A stretch of DNA of 64,000 nt, taken from Podarcis raffonei (lineage: Eukaryota > Chordata > Lepidosauria > Squamata > Lacertidae). The first letter of the stretch is position 1; each line of letters begins with the position of its first letter. Shown here one piece after another: positions 23,033 to 35,223 of this stretch. The stretch covers positions 33,966,001-34,030,000 of the forward strand of contig NC_070614.1 in assembly GCF_027172205.1 (NCBI RefSeq), written 5' to 3'. The translations under genes and the position numbers were made by a program. The notes below the pieces were generated by a model, which saw only the letters and a list, made by a program, of their open reading frames with translations, had not been told where the DNA came from and made no database searches.

Positions 23033-23943
23033 CTAAACCCCTTCAGATTTTCTTCTGATTAACTGATCCTTGTTGTTCAGCTCAGGTCTCAGCACAATTA
23101 TATAACATTTTGGGAAAAAGATGCAAACCAGCAAACCAAGGCTGGAGGCTAAGATTGAAAAGATTTCCACGGCTACCATGTATTTTCCATTAGAACTCAG
23201 GTAAGTTGGAACAAAGGACAACCAAACACTGCAAAAGATCAACATGCTGAAAGTGATAAACTTGGCCTCATTAAAACTGTCAGGCAGCTTCCTCGCAAAG
23301 AATGCTATAATTAAACTGACAATTGCCAGGAAGCCCATGTAGCTCAAGACACAGTAGAACATAATCACAGATCCTTCATTACACTCTAGTACAATTTCAT
23401 CCATTATTGAATGTCTGTCAGCATCTGGGAATGGTGGAGATGTTGCTAGCCATAAAGTACAAATACTTGCTTGAATAAGGGAGCAGGAGAAAACAATAGA
23501 ATTGGCCAGTGTTTTCCCCACCCATTTCCTCATTTTGGATCCTGGTTTGGTGGCCATGAAAGCCAGAACTACTGTGGTGGTTTTCGCCAGAACACAAGAT
23601 ACAGCCACTGAAAAGATGATGCCAAAAGCAGCTTGTCGGATGAGACAGGTCACCTTATTAGGTTGTCCAATGAACAACAAAACACAAAGGAAACAGAGCA
23701 GGAGGGAGATGAGGAGAGTATAAGTGAGCTCCCGGTTGTTTGCTTTGACAATTGGAGTATTATGGAGTTTGAAAAATATTACAAGCACTGAAGCTGCAAT
23801 CAAAGAAAAGCAAAAAGCAAGAGAGGCTAAAGTAAGCCCCAAAGGTTCCTTGTAAGACAGAAAGCTTATATGCTTGACAATGCATGAATTCTGGTTTCTG
23901 TTTGGATAATTTCCCTCTGTGCATTTATGGCAGTCATTCATAT
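23033..23943 (-). CDS. V2R-3 exon 6 (end of linker and 7TM domain)
   Basis: Opens [15 protein letters not shown] and runs through the seven helices ([75 protein letters not shown]). Its C-terminus, RRKSEGV, is three residues longer than in the neighbours. The middle resembles V2R-4 and the last 60 residues resemble V2R-2. Confidence 0.92.
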
Positions 23944-26900
23944 CTGAGAAAGAAAAGATATAGTCTTCATCTCAAAAAGTAAAAATATCAGAAAGCACAA
24001 TGACATACAATGTTCTTCCTACTGTTCTTAACTGTATATGAGCTAAATTCTTTCTGATAGAATTGAGATCAAGTTCATCTATAGCATGGGTGGGGAACCT
24101 CTCGCCCATGGTCATCTTGGCTCACCAGACCTCTGTGTTTAGTTCACAGGACTTTCACTGTTAACCTGATGGCCATGGGTTCAAGCCCCACATTGTGTGA
24201 AAGATTCCTTCATTGCAGGAGGTTGGACTAGATGATGCTGATGGTCCCTTCCAACTCCATGATTCTATGATTTATTATCTACCTGCCGTACATCTGAGAT
24301 AAATCGGGTAAAGATGAGGCTGGGTCAATGAGAATTTGTAAGCAGTGCTAATCAGTTCCATGCAGAGCTGATAGTTTGGACTTTCATGTGCTCTGCTTTG
24401 TAATGAGGATTAGCTAATAGTCTCAGTCTCAGTCAGTTTTATTGCACATAGCCAAAGGCTGCCACAATGTACACAGAATTATTTGACAATTAAAAGAAAA
24501 TATACTGAATTGGTAAAAAAAGACTTAAAACATTTATATTGTTAAAACATTACGTACTCTAAACAAAGCTATAAAAGTACCCCAATGTACAAATAAAAAC
24601 ATTAAACAATAAAATTCATAAGCTAAAATCATCACATGGTCACGAATGTTAAAAACAATATCAATTAATACAGTGTGCAATTTATACTCAGAGTTTGGTG
24701 ACAAAGATAGAGCATAGCCTGAGGTAGATAGATAGGATCAAATAAATTCATCTCCTTTACAGCTAATGGCTACCTTGTCTATATAATTTGCTCTAATTTT
24801 CCTAGCAGCAGTTGCAAAAAGTGCTACCCGCCAGGTCACATACTTATCTGTGTCTGCAAGGAGATATAACATCATATCAAGGGGGTTCTGGCCAGGGGAC
24901 CCTGTCATTATAGGTACCAAAAATCTTTTTCTTGCATCATTATATAACGGACAGTGCAAGATATAATGCATAAGGTCCTCTACTTCAGAACATCCCCTAA
25001 TGCAAACACGTTCGTTTTTTGGTATGCCTCTATGTCTCCCATCTCTATAAGCAGAGCTTATTGTATTTAGTCGTAGCTCTGTAAAAGCTTTTCGAAGCTG
25101 TGCAAAAGTCAATTCATTAAAATAAGATATGTGTTCATTGACCTCTCTAAGTTTAAAATACAATGGGGCGCATGTGGATGTGCACATAGAGTTTAGATCG
25201 TTTTTAGTTGCCACTGCCCTTATGGTTCGTTTAAAAATATTTTTCTGTGAATATAAGGGGAGTTCTTTAATCTCAGTCACTGAGAGATCATATTTGCCCA
25301 TCAGTTGGGCAGCATGATGTACCCAGTTTTTAAGGGGTAATCCATTTGAGAGCTCAATCAGGCATTTTTTTGGTAGCCTAGTGTTATCCATCTGTTGAAC
25401 TCTAAACCAGTAACAGAGAATTCTTTTATCTATTTGGCTCTCTATGCTCAACATGCGAGTTTCCAACCTGACCATGGCAGATTGCACGTCTTTGGGTAAA
25501 CCTAAAAGAACTCTTAAAAAATAATTCTGTGGGGGTTCCAGACCGGAGACCTTTGAGGTACCCCAAACCTCTGCACCATATAAAATCTGGGCCATTGTTT
25601 TTGCTTTATACACAGATAGAGCCGGGTTGACCAGATTTCCACCTTTACATGCAGCGAATTTCAGAATGGCTTTTGCTGATTTAAAGGCTTGCAATTTAAT
25701 ATTGGATAGCTGTGTATTTCAAGATGCCGTTTCTGAATAAATCAATCCCAGATATTTAAACGTATTTACTTGGTTTATGATGTGTTCATCCAGGTGCCAA
25801 ACATGCTTTTTAGAACGCTTCCCAAATACAATGACCTGCGTCTTATCATAGTTTATAGATAAAGCATTCCTCATGCAATATGAACTTAATTTTGCAAGCA
25901 GCCGTCTCAGGCCCACCTGGGTTCTAGATACCAGTACTAGGTCATCAGCATACATTAAAACTGAGAGTTTTTGGTCAAGAATTGTGACAGGGGCAAACTG
26001 TGGGCCCTCCAGTTCTTTAACCATGTCATTAATATAAAAATTGAACAGGAAAGGTGCCAAAATGCATCCCTGTTTGACTCCAGTAGTGGTCTTAATTCTA
26101 GTGGTGAGATGGCCAGCCAGATCCACCTTTACTTGTATTGATGTGTCAGTATATAATGTTTTGATGAGAAATAATAGACGGAGGTCTATATTTGTCTTTT
26201 CCAATTTTTACCACAATGCATGTCTTGGGACCGTATCAAAAGCTGACTTTAGATCGATAAAAGCAACATATAATTTTTGCTTCAAATTATGGATGTATTT
26301 ACATAGCAGAAAGTTCAGCACAAAGCACTGGTCCAATGTGGATTTCCCTCTTTGGAAACCTGCCTGGACTTCAGATATCACCTTATTTGTTTCTGCCCAT
26401 TCTTCTAGTCTCCCAAGAAGGAGCCTGGCATATAGTTTGGAGGCTACATCTAACAAACTAATGGGTCTATAATTGGCAGGGTTTTTCTTATCGCCCTTTT
26501 TATATATTGGGGCAATTATACTCAACTTCCACCCTTCAGGTATACGACCTGAGCTGTTAATGTATGAAAACAACTTTGCAAATATGGGTGACCAGAAATC
26601 AGGTCTTATCTTATAGATCTCCATTGGGATCATGTCTTCTCCTGGAGCTTTATTAGCTAGTTGGCTTGCGATTAGCCTCTTATTCTGGCAGTTCTGATAA
26701 CTGAGTATAATAAACTAGTGGGGGTAGGTCAGGACAGGGGCCATATATTCCTGTAAAATATGTCACCCAATCCTTTCCTTGGACAGATGCTTCTAACGAG
26801 TAGCCCAGCCCATTTGTGCCTTGGGCAACCAGATGCCAAAATTTCCGTGAGTCCTTAAGTGCTGCATCTCCCAATTCTTTCCACTGTTGTTCATAATATA

Positions 26901-29900
26901 TTTGTTTCTTGCTTTTAAGTAATAATTTATAGTTGTTTCGTAACTGGGCTACCTCAGCTTGTAGGGCAAGATTGTGCTTATCCTGTTTTAACTTCAATTT
27001 TCTAAGTACCCTAGCTAGGGATTTTTTGCTATTCTGACATTCCTTATCAAACCAAGTCTGTGTCTTAAACTTTTTGTTTTTTATCACCCTAGCTGTGGTC
27101 ATCAGTGGGCGCATTCGGTTGATTATGTTCTCATAAAGTCCAATTACGTTTCCTGTTTCTAACAACATTTCCCCCTTTAATAAAGCAAATTCATAGGAAT
27201 CCAGGATCTGAATCATTTTTTCTTGGACCTGTGCATTCCATTTTAGCCTTCTATTTCCAAGTATCAGATATTCTGTTTCATCCAATAATTTAGGAAAGGC
27301 AGGAGAAAAGAATAATGTCAGAGATAACTCAAGTGGAAAGTGGTCACTTTCAGCTTTGGGAATTATCCTGAAGGTATCTCGGTTAAGTGGCACATTATTA
27401 GATGTTAGGATATAATCTATGGTGCTAGTAAATCCTCTGGGGGAGATAAAAGTAAAATAACCCTCTTGATCCCCTTGACCGTGCCCGTTGCATAACAAAA
27501 GGTTATGCTTTATACATTGCTGCCCTCTGACAGATTTCAAGTTCGTCCTCCAAGTTTAGACCAGAAAAGAGTGATGAATTCCCCCCTCCCCCACTTGTCA
27601 AACTTGTCACGTAAGGGAAGGGTAAGGTAAAAGGGAAGGGAAGGTAAAAGGTAAAGGTAAGGACCACTGGATGGTTAAGTTCAGTTGAACTTGACTATGG
27701 GATGTGCCATTCATCTCCACTTTCAGGCCGAGGGAGCTGGCGTTTGTCTGCCAACAGCTATCTGGGTCATGTGGTCAGCATCACTAAACCACTTCTGGTG
27801 CACACAGAAATGCTGTTTACCTTCCCACCACAGCTGTACCTATTTATCTACTCACACTGGTATGCTTTCGAAATGGTAGGTTGGCAGGAGCTGGGATAGA
27901 GCAACAGGAGCACACCCCGTCATGTGGATTCGTACTGACGACATTACAATCAGCAAGCCCAAGAGGCTAAGTGGTTTAGACCACAGCACCACCCATGTCC
28001 TTGTTGTCTCATAAGGAGGTAGTTCAGAAAACAATCCAGCCCACTAGCCAAATCCAATGTAGGCTTTTTAATAGCCCAAACCAGCTTGTTGAATCAAGGG
28101 GAGACCTGGCCAATGTATCTTTCTCTATAATTACCCTTCTAAACTACTTGAACTTTCTAAAATGTCTTCAAAATAGTCATCTGATGGGGTTCCACATCTA
28201 GCTCTGGTGGCAGCAACCCAGTAGTGTTTTATTCACTAAGCAAAATAGCCATGTGAATATTGCATTGTGTGGACCTGGAAACTTAGTGGTGTTGAATTAG
28301 ATTTGTGTTTGGTTTTCTAGTCACATTTTGCATCCTCTCCAGTTCCATGTTAAGTGTATTGGCATGGAAATAATTTGACCTGCATTCCAGTCAGAGCTTG
28401 CAACAAATCACTCTTGGCCACCATCACTACCTGTACTTCTCCAGGCATTGATGAGTCCAAGAGCACCCTCAAGCACCATACCTTGTCAATCAGAGGAGTG
28501 CATTCATGTGTGTAGAGACAGAAACTTTTTAAGGTTCGGGGAATCATACTATTTAACAGTTCTTTTATCTTCAAATGCAAATCCAAATAAAGTGTAATAC
28601 AATGGTCATATACCTGGTTGAGAACTGTATATTAAAATTGCAGGATTTATGAATATTTCATCCATTATTGCTCACTGGTGCTCTAGAAACTACCCAAGCT
28701 TCTAAGAATCAAATTGGAGGGAAGGCAGTCAGGCGCATCTCTGTGATAAGGTTCTGCATGCTATTTCTTACCCAGCTGGTCTGAAATCTTTCCCTCTGGA
28801 CATGGGATGCAATCATAGCAGCAAAATGGCTCCCCTTCTTTCACTTTCTTGCTAGTACCAGGATGGCAGCTCTCAGTGCATAGAGAAAGAGGCTGGGCCT
28901 AATGTTCCAAATATAAAAAGGGATAAAATAATCAGAAGGAAAATGAGCTAAGAATTCTCAAGATGTGGGGGACCTGCCACATGTTATCTAGCTGTCATGA
29001 AGGCTGCTATTATTTGGCTTCAACCCACCCAGCAGTGAAATGTTGAAATCCTGATTGCTCCTCATCTGGACAGGATGGGAGTAAAAGATACATCCAACTA
29101 GTTTCATTTTCAACTCTTTCCACTGTGAAGTGCAACAGGCACTTTGGCCTGTATTTGCTCTGAATGCCCTTGGTTATAGAAATATGGATCAGTATCACAA
29201 AGGGTGTGAAAGGTGTAGTTGTATAGTTGCTAAGAGTTCCCTGCTACACTGCAAACTATGCTGTTGATATCAAGTCTCCAGATAAATTATGCACTTGCTG
29301 TAAACAAGGTCAGTGAAGAAGCTGAAGCTGATAAAAGATGGGGAAGTTGCAGTACTGTAATGAGAATCCTTGGTAGTCAGGAGTTAGTATATTGCTGCTG
29401 GGCTAATCTAAGCTCATTTCAATTATTTTAAACCAGTGGTATTCCGAACGTCTATCGTTAGGGAAATCTTCCTTCAAAATTGAGTATGCAGTGTGCTTCT
29501 CAAGTCATTGACAATCAACCGTACCTGGTTAAAGCCCCTGTGCCATGTTATGATATCCTTGTTGATGGTGAACACTTGATCTGGAGGAGCCTGCGGATTC
29601 ACCCTCCCAACTTTCAACTTACTAAAGGACTGGTTGGAGGAAAAAATCCAATTAATAATATCAAATCCAGCTGCTAATTCCCCATCCTGGTCAAAGGAGA
29701 CACTATCCCCGGCACTGTTGTTAAAAAATACACCTTTCAGAAAATGATGGAGCTGAAGTGAAGAGAAAAAGGTGAAGTTAGAAAATAAGCACAGAGTTAG
29801 GTATATTTGCCTTAGATGATTGAAAATTCCCTTCCCTTCATTGCATATATTTTCATGTGTATTTTGTGCTGGATGTGTGGAGTGATTGATCGCGTGTGTA

Positions 29901-29920
29901 CAGTACAAACACACACACAC

Positions 29921-29975
<55 letters not shown>

Positions 29976-32900
29976 AGCTAAAAGTAAATTCAACTCATAT
30001 TTGGTGGAGCCAGCAAGGGCTTTTACTATATATTTTATACCGTTTTAGATTACTTGTCCTCTAGATGAATACTTTTAGTATGTAAAATCTGCACGATTTC
30101 ATTTATTTTTCTGCATTCTTACTTCATAAAGTGAATTGATATCGAAATACAATAAATTAAAATAAAACTAAACTCATTGTTATGGGGGGAACCTGCTTTA
30201 AGCACACATGGGATAACACATGAATAAAAAAATAACATTGTACACGTCTTAAAACTTCATAGACAAAAAACACACAACACCCAGTATATTTTGGTTCCAT
30301 GAACTATTTGCCATATTAGGAGCTTTTAGGAATCACAGATTCATAGAGCTGAAAGAGACCATGAGGGTCATGTAGCCCAATCCCTTGCAATGCAGAGATC
30401 TTTTTGTCTAACATGGTGTTTGAACCCATACTGAATTTGGGAAGATGGCTAGGCAATTTAAATCCTGCTCTTACAACCACAGATATGACACTTTACCTGC
30501 CACAAGTGTTGATTCTGATATTTCTGTCCTTTGTCCACCATTGCACCATGTTTGACTCTAGATGAGGACATAGCATGCAAAGCGTGAGACAATGCATAGA
30601 CAGCATTGTAGATGCTATAGCTGTGGCCAGTCATAATCGTTTCAAAAAAGGTCCCAGGAAGACTCTCCAGCTTCTCCTCACCTGTACAAATATCTCCATT
30701 CACCTCCCCTGCATCTGCAGTTAGGAAAACACACCCAAAAGTCTGTTGCCAGAAGTCCTTGATAAAACCATCTCCTGTTGTGCTGGATGGGTTTCTGCTG
30801 GCAACAAATTGTTGAAATATTGGCAAATCATTGGAGTGAATTGTAAATGAGAGAGATCCATGGATTATTTCTGTATCCCATGTTCTCTGATAGACCATTG
30901 AAGTGAGGTCCGCCTGGGCTGTTATTATCCACACTATGCCTTTGGGTTTATTTCTTATATTTTCTTGTTCTGACAAATATGGAAACCACCTCAAAAGTGC
31001 AATGGTGTAAGATTCGCCATAAAGCACTACTACGTTGGCATTACTATCAATGATGGCATCATGTATTTTTGCCCCCCTTTTCATCATATCATTAATTTTT
31101 GTGACAAAAGAAAATGTTTGACTCCTTTGTATGAAGGCAAAACAGATGCCACTCTTGGCAAAAAGTGGCAATACAGTTTGCAAAAATCTATCTCCATTCT
31201 CATCATTGAAAGTAAGGAGTCCAATCCACATCCACCTAAACTGCAGGAGCATAGACAGAATTCCCTCATACTGAAGCATTTCCTTGGGAGCCATCTGATA
31301 GAAGGGAAGGCCAGGAGTTTTGTCATTCATCACTGGAGCAGAACCATATATGAGCTACAGATAAATGGGTGCAAATGGGGGGATAGATGCAATAACAATG
31401 CCATTTACATGTATTACTTTTCACTGTTCATTTACACATATTTTGTCAACAATCTTTACAATAACCCTATAAGTGGAAGTGCAAGATTTCCAATGCAATA
31501 GACCGGTTGCTAAGGTCAAAAACGCATAAATTAACACCCATGTATATATTACAAATTCACCCATATCATTCTCTCCCCAAATCAACAAATCAGAAAAATA
31601 TGACATACGGACAACATACAAATACATCCTACCTGTGGAATCTTGTAAATGTCCAAAATGTTTGCAACATGAAGTGAGGTTAAGGGGTCTAGCCCTCCAA
31701 TGATTCCAAACAAGTTATTCTGAACATCACACTTGTAGCTGGGAACAAATCTTCTCAGGGTGTATATTAGGAGAATTGTGGCATGATATGTCCATTTAGC
31801 AGTGAAATAGCTATCATAGATATAAAAACCCACAGTGAAATTGGGTAAGATCTGAGGGTTTTCATTAATTTCCTTTACTGCAAATGCCAATGCCAGGATA
31901 TGTTGATAATTCTTAGGAATGACACTAGAATTAAAGATGCATTTTTAATAATAAGGAAATGCCAGGTCTTGTAAAATCTTGCAGTGGTCTTCTACATCTA
32001 CTTCATTGTTCTTTATTATGGTATTTAGATGCAATACTTCTTTATAGCAAAACCATACCCTAAGGTAGTATATGTAATAAAGGAAAAGCCCAAATGATAT
32101 CTGTGTTTTTCAGAACATAATGTTTCAGAACCATAGCTAGGTAATCTTGCGCCCTTGGCAGAACCATCCAGATTGAGCCCCATAGCCGCGTACAAATTAG
32201 CTCTTCTTTCCACTTCTCCGAACTCCCCCCCTCCACAATTTCAATTCACCCTCTATTTAAAACCATTTTTATGGGGCAATATTCAACATTTATATTTATG
32301 GACATATTTTAGCCGATTTTGCACCCCTCCATCACCTGCGCCCCTGGTGGGGGCCCACCTCACCACCCCCTAGCTACAACCCTGGTTATGAGCTATGGGG
32401 GTTGGCTGAATTCCTGAACACCCCTCCTTCTAATTCCTGGACCCCACTTATTCCTGGATCAAGTCATTTTTAACATACAAGTGAGGTCAGTTTCTTGACA
32501 AGAGAATATCCTGGGAGAAGGATGATTAGGAAGAAAAAAAGAAGGTGATGTCCATTAAGAAAGTCATCAAGACAGCACAGGTTCTGTGCCAGTCGACAAA
32601 GAGGTGGAGACCCTCTCTCCATTCAGAGTTAGTTTAGAAGACAACACTATCTTTAAATATATTTTGCACCATCCAAAGGTATGATACATCAACTTTTCTT
32701 ACCATTTCCCCTGTACAATCTCAATTTCTATTTCTATTGTTAACTCTTCGCTCTCCTAATATTCCTGCATGCACTTTAGCACAACGCTGTCAGGGAAGAG
32801 GTTAAAACACATACTATTGTCTTCTTTGAATTTAATTCTTTTATTTCTTTTGTAAATCCCAACTTCTTGTTACACTTCACTATTCTCTTAGCACCCTTCA

Positions 32901-33194
32901 GTACACAAAGCAAAAAGAAGAAAAGCAATACAGGTTCACAGGAAGTTGTTTTATTAAGAAAAAGTAAAATTCTTACGCAAGCTCTTCAAACAAAGGTGGT
33001 GGGGGTTCTTGGGTAAAAGTTATTGCACCAGAGATGATGAAAGCCTGGGAAGCAATGGCTCCAATGATGAAGTCTCCTCTCTGATGATACTCATGAAGTG
33101 GAGGGTGTGGATCAGCAAGCATGCAGTTATTGATATGAGACTTACATACCATGTGTGGAAGCAATAACAAAAGCAAGGCAATTAATAACACCAT
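23033..33194 (-). CDS. V2R-3: vomeronasal type-2 receptor, complete
   Basis: Six exons in frame: 32977-33194, 31633-31924, 30497-31354, 29525-29752, 28772-28898, 23033-23943 (218, 292, 858, 228, 127, 911 bp), giving 877 residues. I chose the inner ATG at 33194 over the upstream in-frame ATG at 33242 because it starts a signal peptide directly ([20 protein letters not shown]) and matches the 218-bp exon 1 of the sister genes. Role and domain order are as for V2R-2. Intron 5 is 4.8 kb, against 0.7-1.0 kb in the others, because a LINE and two SINEs inserted there. Exons 1-3 resemble V2R-4 while exons 4-5 and the end of exon 6 resemble V2R-1 and V2R-2, suggesting gene conversion or recombination. 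No disabling change seen. Confidence 0.9.
24085..24275 (+). mobile_element. tRNA-headed SINE with CR1-type tail
   Basis: Contains a B-box-like GGGTTCAAGCCCC (24178-24190) and ends GGTCCCTTCCAACTCCATGA plus TTCTATGA, the CR1 3' terminus. This suggests a SINE mobilised by CR1. The head is degenerate. Confidence 0.55.
24424..27560 (-). mobile_element. 5'-truncated LINE with AP endonuclease and reverse transcriptase
   Basis: Minus-strand protein pieces in order: endonuclease C-terminus ([18 protein letters not shown]; 26680-27540), reverse transcriptase ([61 protein letters not shown]; 25719-26633) and a C-terminal part with an [19 protein letters not shown] motif (24738-25694). One frameshift and at least two in-frame stops; inactive. 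The 3' end is a short CTGAGA-type repeat near 24424. The clade is uncertain (Jockey/I-group, Vingi or R4 are candidates); it is not BovB, CR1 or L1. It lies in V2R-3 intron 5. Confidence 0.85.
27608..27997 (-). mobile_element. Sauria-type SINE, minus strand
   Basis: The reverse complement starts GGACATGGGTGGTGCTGTGG, as in the 56369 copy, and ends in an expanded AAGGTAAA-type tail at 27608-27660. More diverged than the 56-kb copy. The following 27998-28771 shows nothing I can name. Confidence 0.75.
28772..28898 (-). CDS. V2R-3 exon 5 (cysteine-rich linker)
   Basis: Reads [20 protein letters not shown] and [26 protein letters not shown] and EPFCCYDC are the V2R-1/V2R-2 version; V2R-4 has GSCNPG and EAYCCYDC. 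Acceptor AG at 28899-28900, donor GTAAGA. Confidence 0.88.
28899..29524. other. V2R-3 intron 4
   Basis: No repeat or gene recognised. Confidence 0.5.
29525..29752 (-). CDS. V2R-3 exon 4
   Basis: Reads [54 protein letters not shown] and WHRGFNQ. The middle ([17 protein letters not shown]) matches V2R-2 better than V2R-4. Acceptor TTCAG and donor GTACGG. Confidence 0.87.
29926..29971. repeat. GA microsatellite in V2R-3 intron 3
   Basis: About 23 AG units, preceded by a short CA run. Confidence 0.95.
30329..30440 (-). repeat. CR1-type 3' end, minus strand
   Basis: AATCACAGATTCATAGAGCT, then GAGACCATGAGGGTCATGTAG and CCCAATCCCTTGCAATGCA: the reverse complement of the usual CR1 or CR1-tailed SINE terminus. 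Confidence 0.6.
30497..31354 (-). CDS. V2R-3 exon 3
   Basis: 858 bp. Shows [98 protein letters not shown] and [20 protein letters not shown]. The [15 protein letters not shown] and GIVWIITAQ variants are shared with V2R-4 and V2R-5. Confidence 0.9.
31633..31924 (-). CDS. V2R-3 exon 2
   Basis: Reads [58 protein letters not shown] and [19 protein letters not shown]. Donor GTAGGA. Intron 2 behind it is only 278 bp, the shortest in the array. Confidence 0.88.
32126..32384. mobile_element. Possible hAT-like non-autonomous element
   Basis: Ends CAGAACCATAGCTAGG and, on the other strand, CAGGGTTGTAGCTAGG form imperfect inverted repeats; GC-rich inside the ends. No 8-bp target duplication is recognisable. 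It lies in V2R-3 intron 1; the rest of that intron (31925-32125, 32385-32976) is unremarkable. Confidence 0.35.
32977..33194 (-). CDS. V2R-3 exon 1
   Basis: Leader followed by [21 protein letters not shown] and [10 protein letters not shown], ending [10 protein letters not shown]. The [16 protein letters not shown] pattern is shared with V2R-4 and V2R-5, not with V2R-1 and V2R-2. Donor GTAAGA. Confidence 0.87.
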
Positions 33195-33343
33195 CCTGGT
33201 AGATCTGTTGTCTCTAGCACCAGATACTCCTCTTTTATCCATCTCTAAAGGCCCAGGACTAAAATATAAAGTATCTGAGATCAGACTGATACAGCTTTGT
33301 CTAATTTTACCCCCTTAGACCCAGTTCTGATTTCTGGAGGGGG

Positions 33344-33506
33344 TTTTTTATACCATTCTTCATAAGCTGTATTATTCAGCTTTGCTAAAGGCCACTGCTA
33401 TTTTCCTGGGGTATTGGAAAACAGCAGAGTTAATTACTATCCTTTTCACAATCAAAGGAAAAATAACCACTGATTTAAAGTTGAACATTCCCTCTGGAGT
33501 TGCAGA
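33344..33506 (-). promoter_or_regulatory. V2R-3 upstream block
   Basis: TTAATTAC at 33430-33437, followed by AATCAAAGG and, at 33485-33497, ATTCCCTCTGGAG, the best O/E-like palindrome of the five. TATAAAA on the minus strand at 33346-33352 is a good TATA box about 150 bp before the ATG. Confidence 0.5.
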
Positions 33507-33611
33507 AGTAAACCGATTTGACCCATTCAAATTGCCGCTTCAGATACCAAGGGACACCTGGGTTGGGAGTGACACATAGTAGGGAAATCACACAAGAGTA
33601 ACTAGAATTTT

Positions 33612-33975
33612 CTCCTGAGCCAGAGAGAAACATAAGAATATTGTCCTGGATCAGGCCAATGGCCCAATTAGTCCAGTATCCTGTTTTCACACTTGTCAAC
33701 CAGATGCTCATGGGAAGTTTGTAAGCAGGACCTGAGGATAACATGTCCTCTCCCCATGTGTGATTCCCCTTAGTATCAGAGGTATACTGCCTCTGACAGT
33801 GGTATAATATAGCAATTGTGGCTAGTAGCCATTGAAAGAATTAGCCTCCATAAATTTGTCTAATCCTCTTTTAAAGCCTTTCAAGTTGATGACATCGCCA
33901 CTTCTTTTCGCAGCTAATTTAATAATACACGTGCTGTCTGAAGGAATGCATTTTTTGGGTGAGCCCTGTATTTTC
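33612..33975. repeat. Common amniote-type interspersed repeat
   Basis: AACATAAGAATATTGTCCTG, GATCAGGCCAATGGCCCA, CCAGATGCTCATGGGAAG, ATACTGCCTCTGACAGTGG and CTAGTAGCCATTGA are recognisable pieces of a repeat widespread in squamates, probably LINE-derived. Identified from memory. Confidence 0.5.
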
Positions 33976-34054
33976 CAGCATTCAGCTTCAGGAAAGAAAA
34001 GTGTTTGATGTTAGGGCTGCCTTTCTTCAAAACAGCAGTAGGCAATGTATATCT

Positions 34055-34420
34055 TTCATATGTTTATTTTTTTTTATTTGAAATAAATATTTTTACTGCT
34101 TTCCCTATCAGAACCAGGTACAATAAGAATAAAAATACAGTCATATCTAAAAATACAGATATAATACAGCATCAGATTCTGAAGGGAAAGCTCACATTCA
34201 GCCATTCCCAAAACACCGGATGAAAAGTTGCACCTTTACATGTCTCCAAAATGTGTACAACATAGGTGCCAGGTGCCCATCCAGAAGGACGGAGTTTCAG
34301 AGCTTGGGAGTCGCTACTGAAAAGGCTCTTCCACATGCTACCAAATCTTGAATCTCCAAGGGCCTTGAAATTGTTAACAGAGACTGTGGTTCTGATCTGC
34401 ACCTTTCCAGTTCAAGTTAT
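34055..34420 (-). repeat. Diverged interspersed repeat, related to 10500-10850
   Basis: GGAGTTTCAGAGCTTGGGAG, then TCGCTACTGAAAAGGCTCTT: a segment found in many squamate repeats. From 34421 to 35223, before the orphan exon, I see no gene; a 113-codon minus-strand frame at 34754-35095 matches nothing I know. Confidence 0.35.
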
Positions 34421-35223
34421 TATTCAGGACAAAATTAGAATGATTACAAATGCAGCTTTGTTACCCACTCACCCCTTCACTGAAATGGGGACTCTAAAAA
34501 TGAGCTACTTTCCTCTATTGACTTGAATTGAGAAAGGGGTGATACAAGGATTCCCAGAAAAGACTTGGATGGGGAAAATGGTGCTGAAAGTAGTTTATAT
34601 TTTTTTCAGTTCATTTATATGTAATAGCATTCAGTTTTGTGTCTTATAGTATAGTATAAAGGAAGAAGTCCATGTGTATTGCCTTCCTTGAGTCTCTCAT
34701 TTTTTCCCTAAGGGATTATCCATCAATAAAAGTTATGAGGGGATTAGTCATCCTCAAATTATAGCACCATGTGACCATTGGCTAGCAGAAACACAGAACC
34801 ATATACCTAACCATTTAACTGACACTATATTTGATGAGCAAGGTACCATTAGAACACATTGCCCCATTGCCATGAAACATCTAAGAGAATGACTTGTCTC
34901 CAGGGGTATTTCCTTAGTCAGAGAAAGGTTCTTGATTTGACAGAGGATATTTGTCTCAGTCAAAGCAAGGACTTTCCAAAGAATGAAAAATCTCCTCAAA
35001 CCAAGAAGAGTAATCAATACATTTTTTTGTGATTCAGAGGCTGATGTGGATACATTTACAGGAAGACAAAAACTGTTTCCTCTATTCAGTAGCAACTACG
35101 GCAGAAGAAACCGATATTGTACTATTATGAAACTAAATATATTTTGTAGATTTCTTACAGAATATTTGATTCCATTTTCAGCTTAATAATTTAGAGAAAT
35201 TTACAGAAAAACAAAATGGACAA

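Noticed and set aside
33195-33242. Upstream in-frame ATG for V2R-3
   Set aside because: It adds a charged stretch before the signal peptide and breaks the 218-bp exon 1 length kept by all paralogs.
34754-35095. 113-codon minus-strand open frame left of the orphan exon 6
   Set aside because: No similarity to V2R or any family I know, no duplicate in the paralogous spacers and no codon signal; treated as chance.
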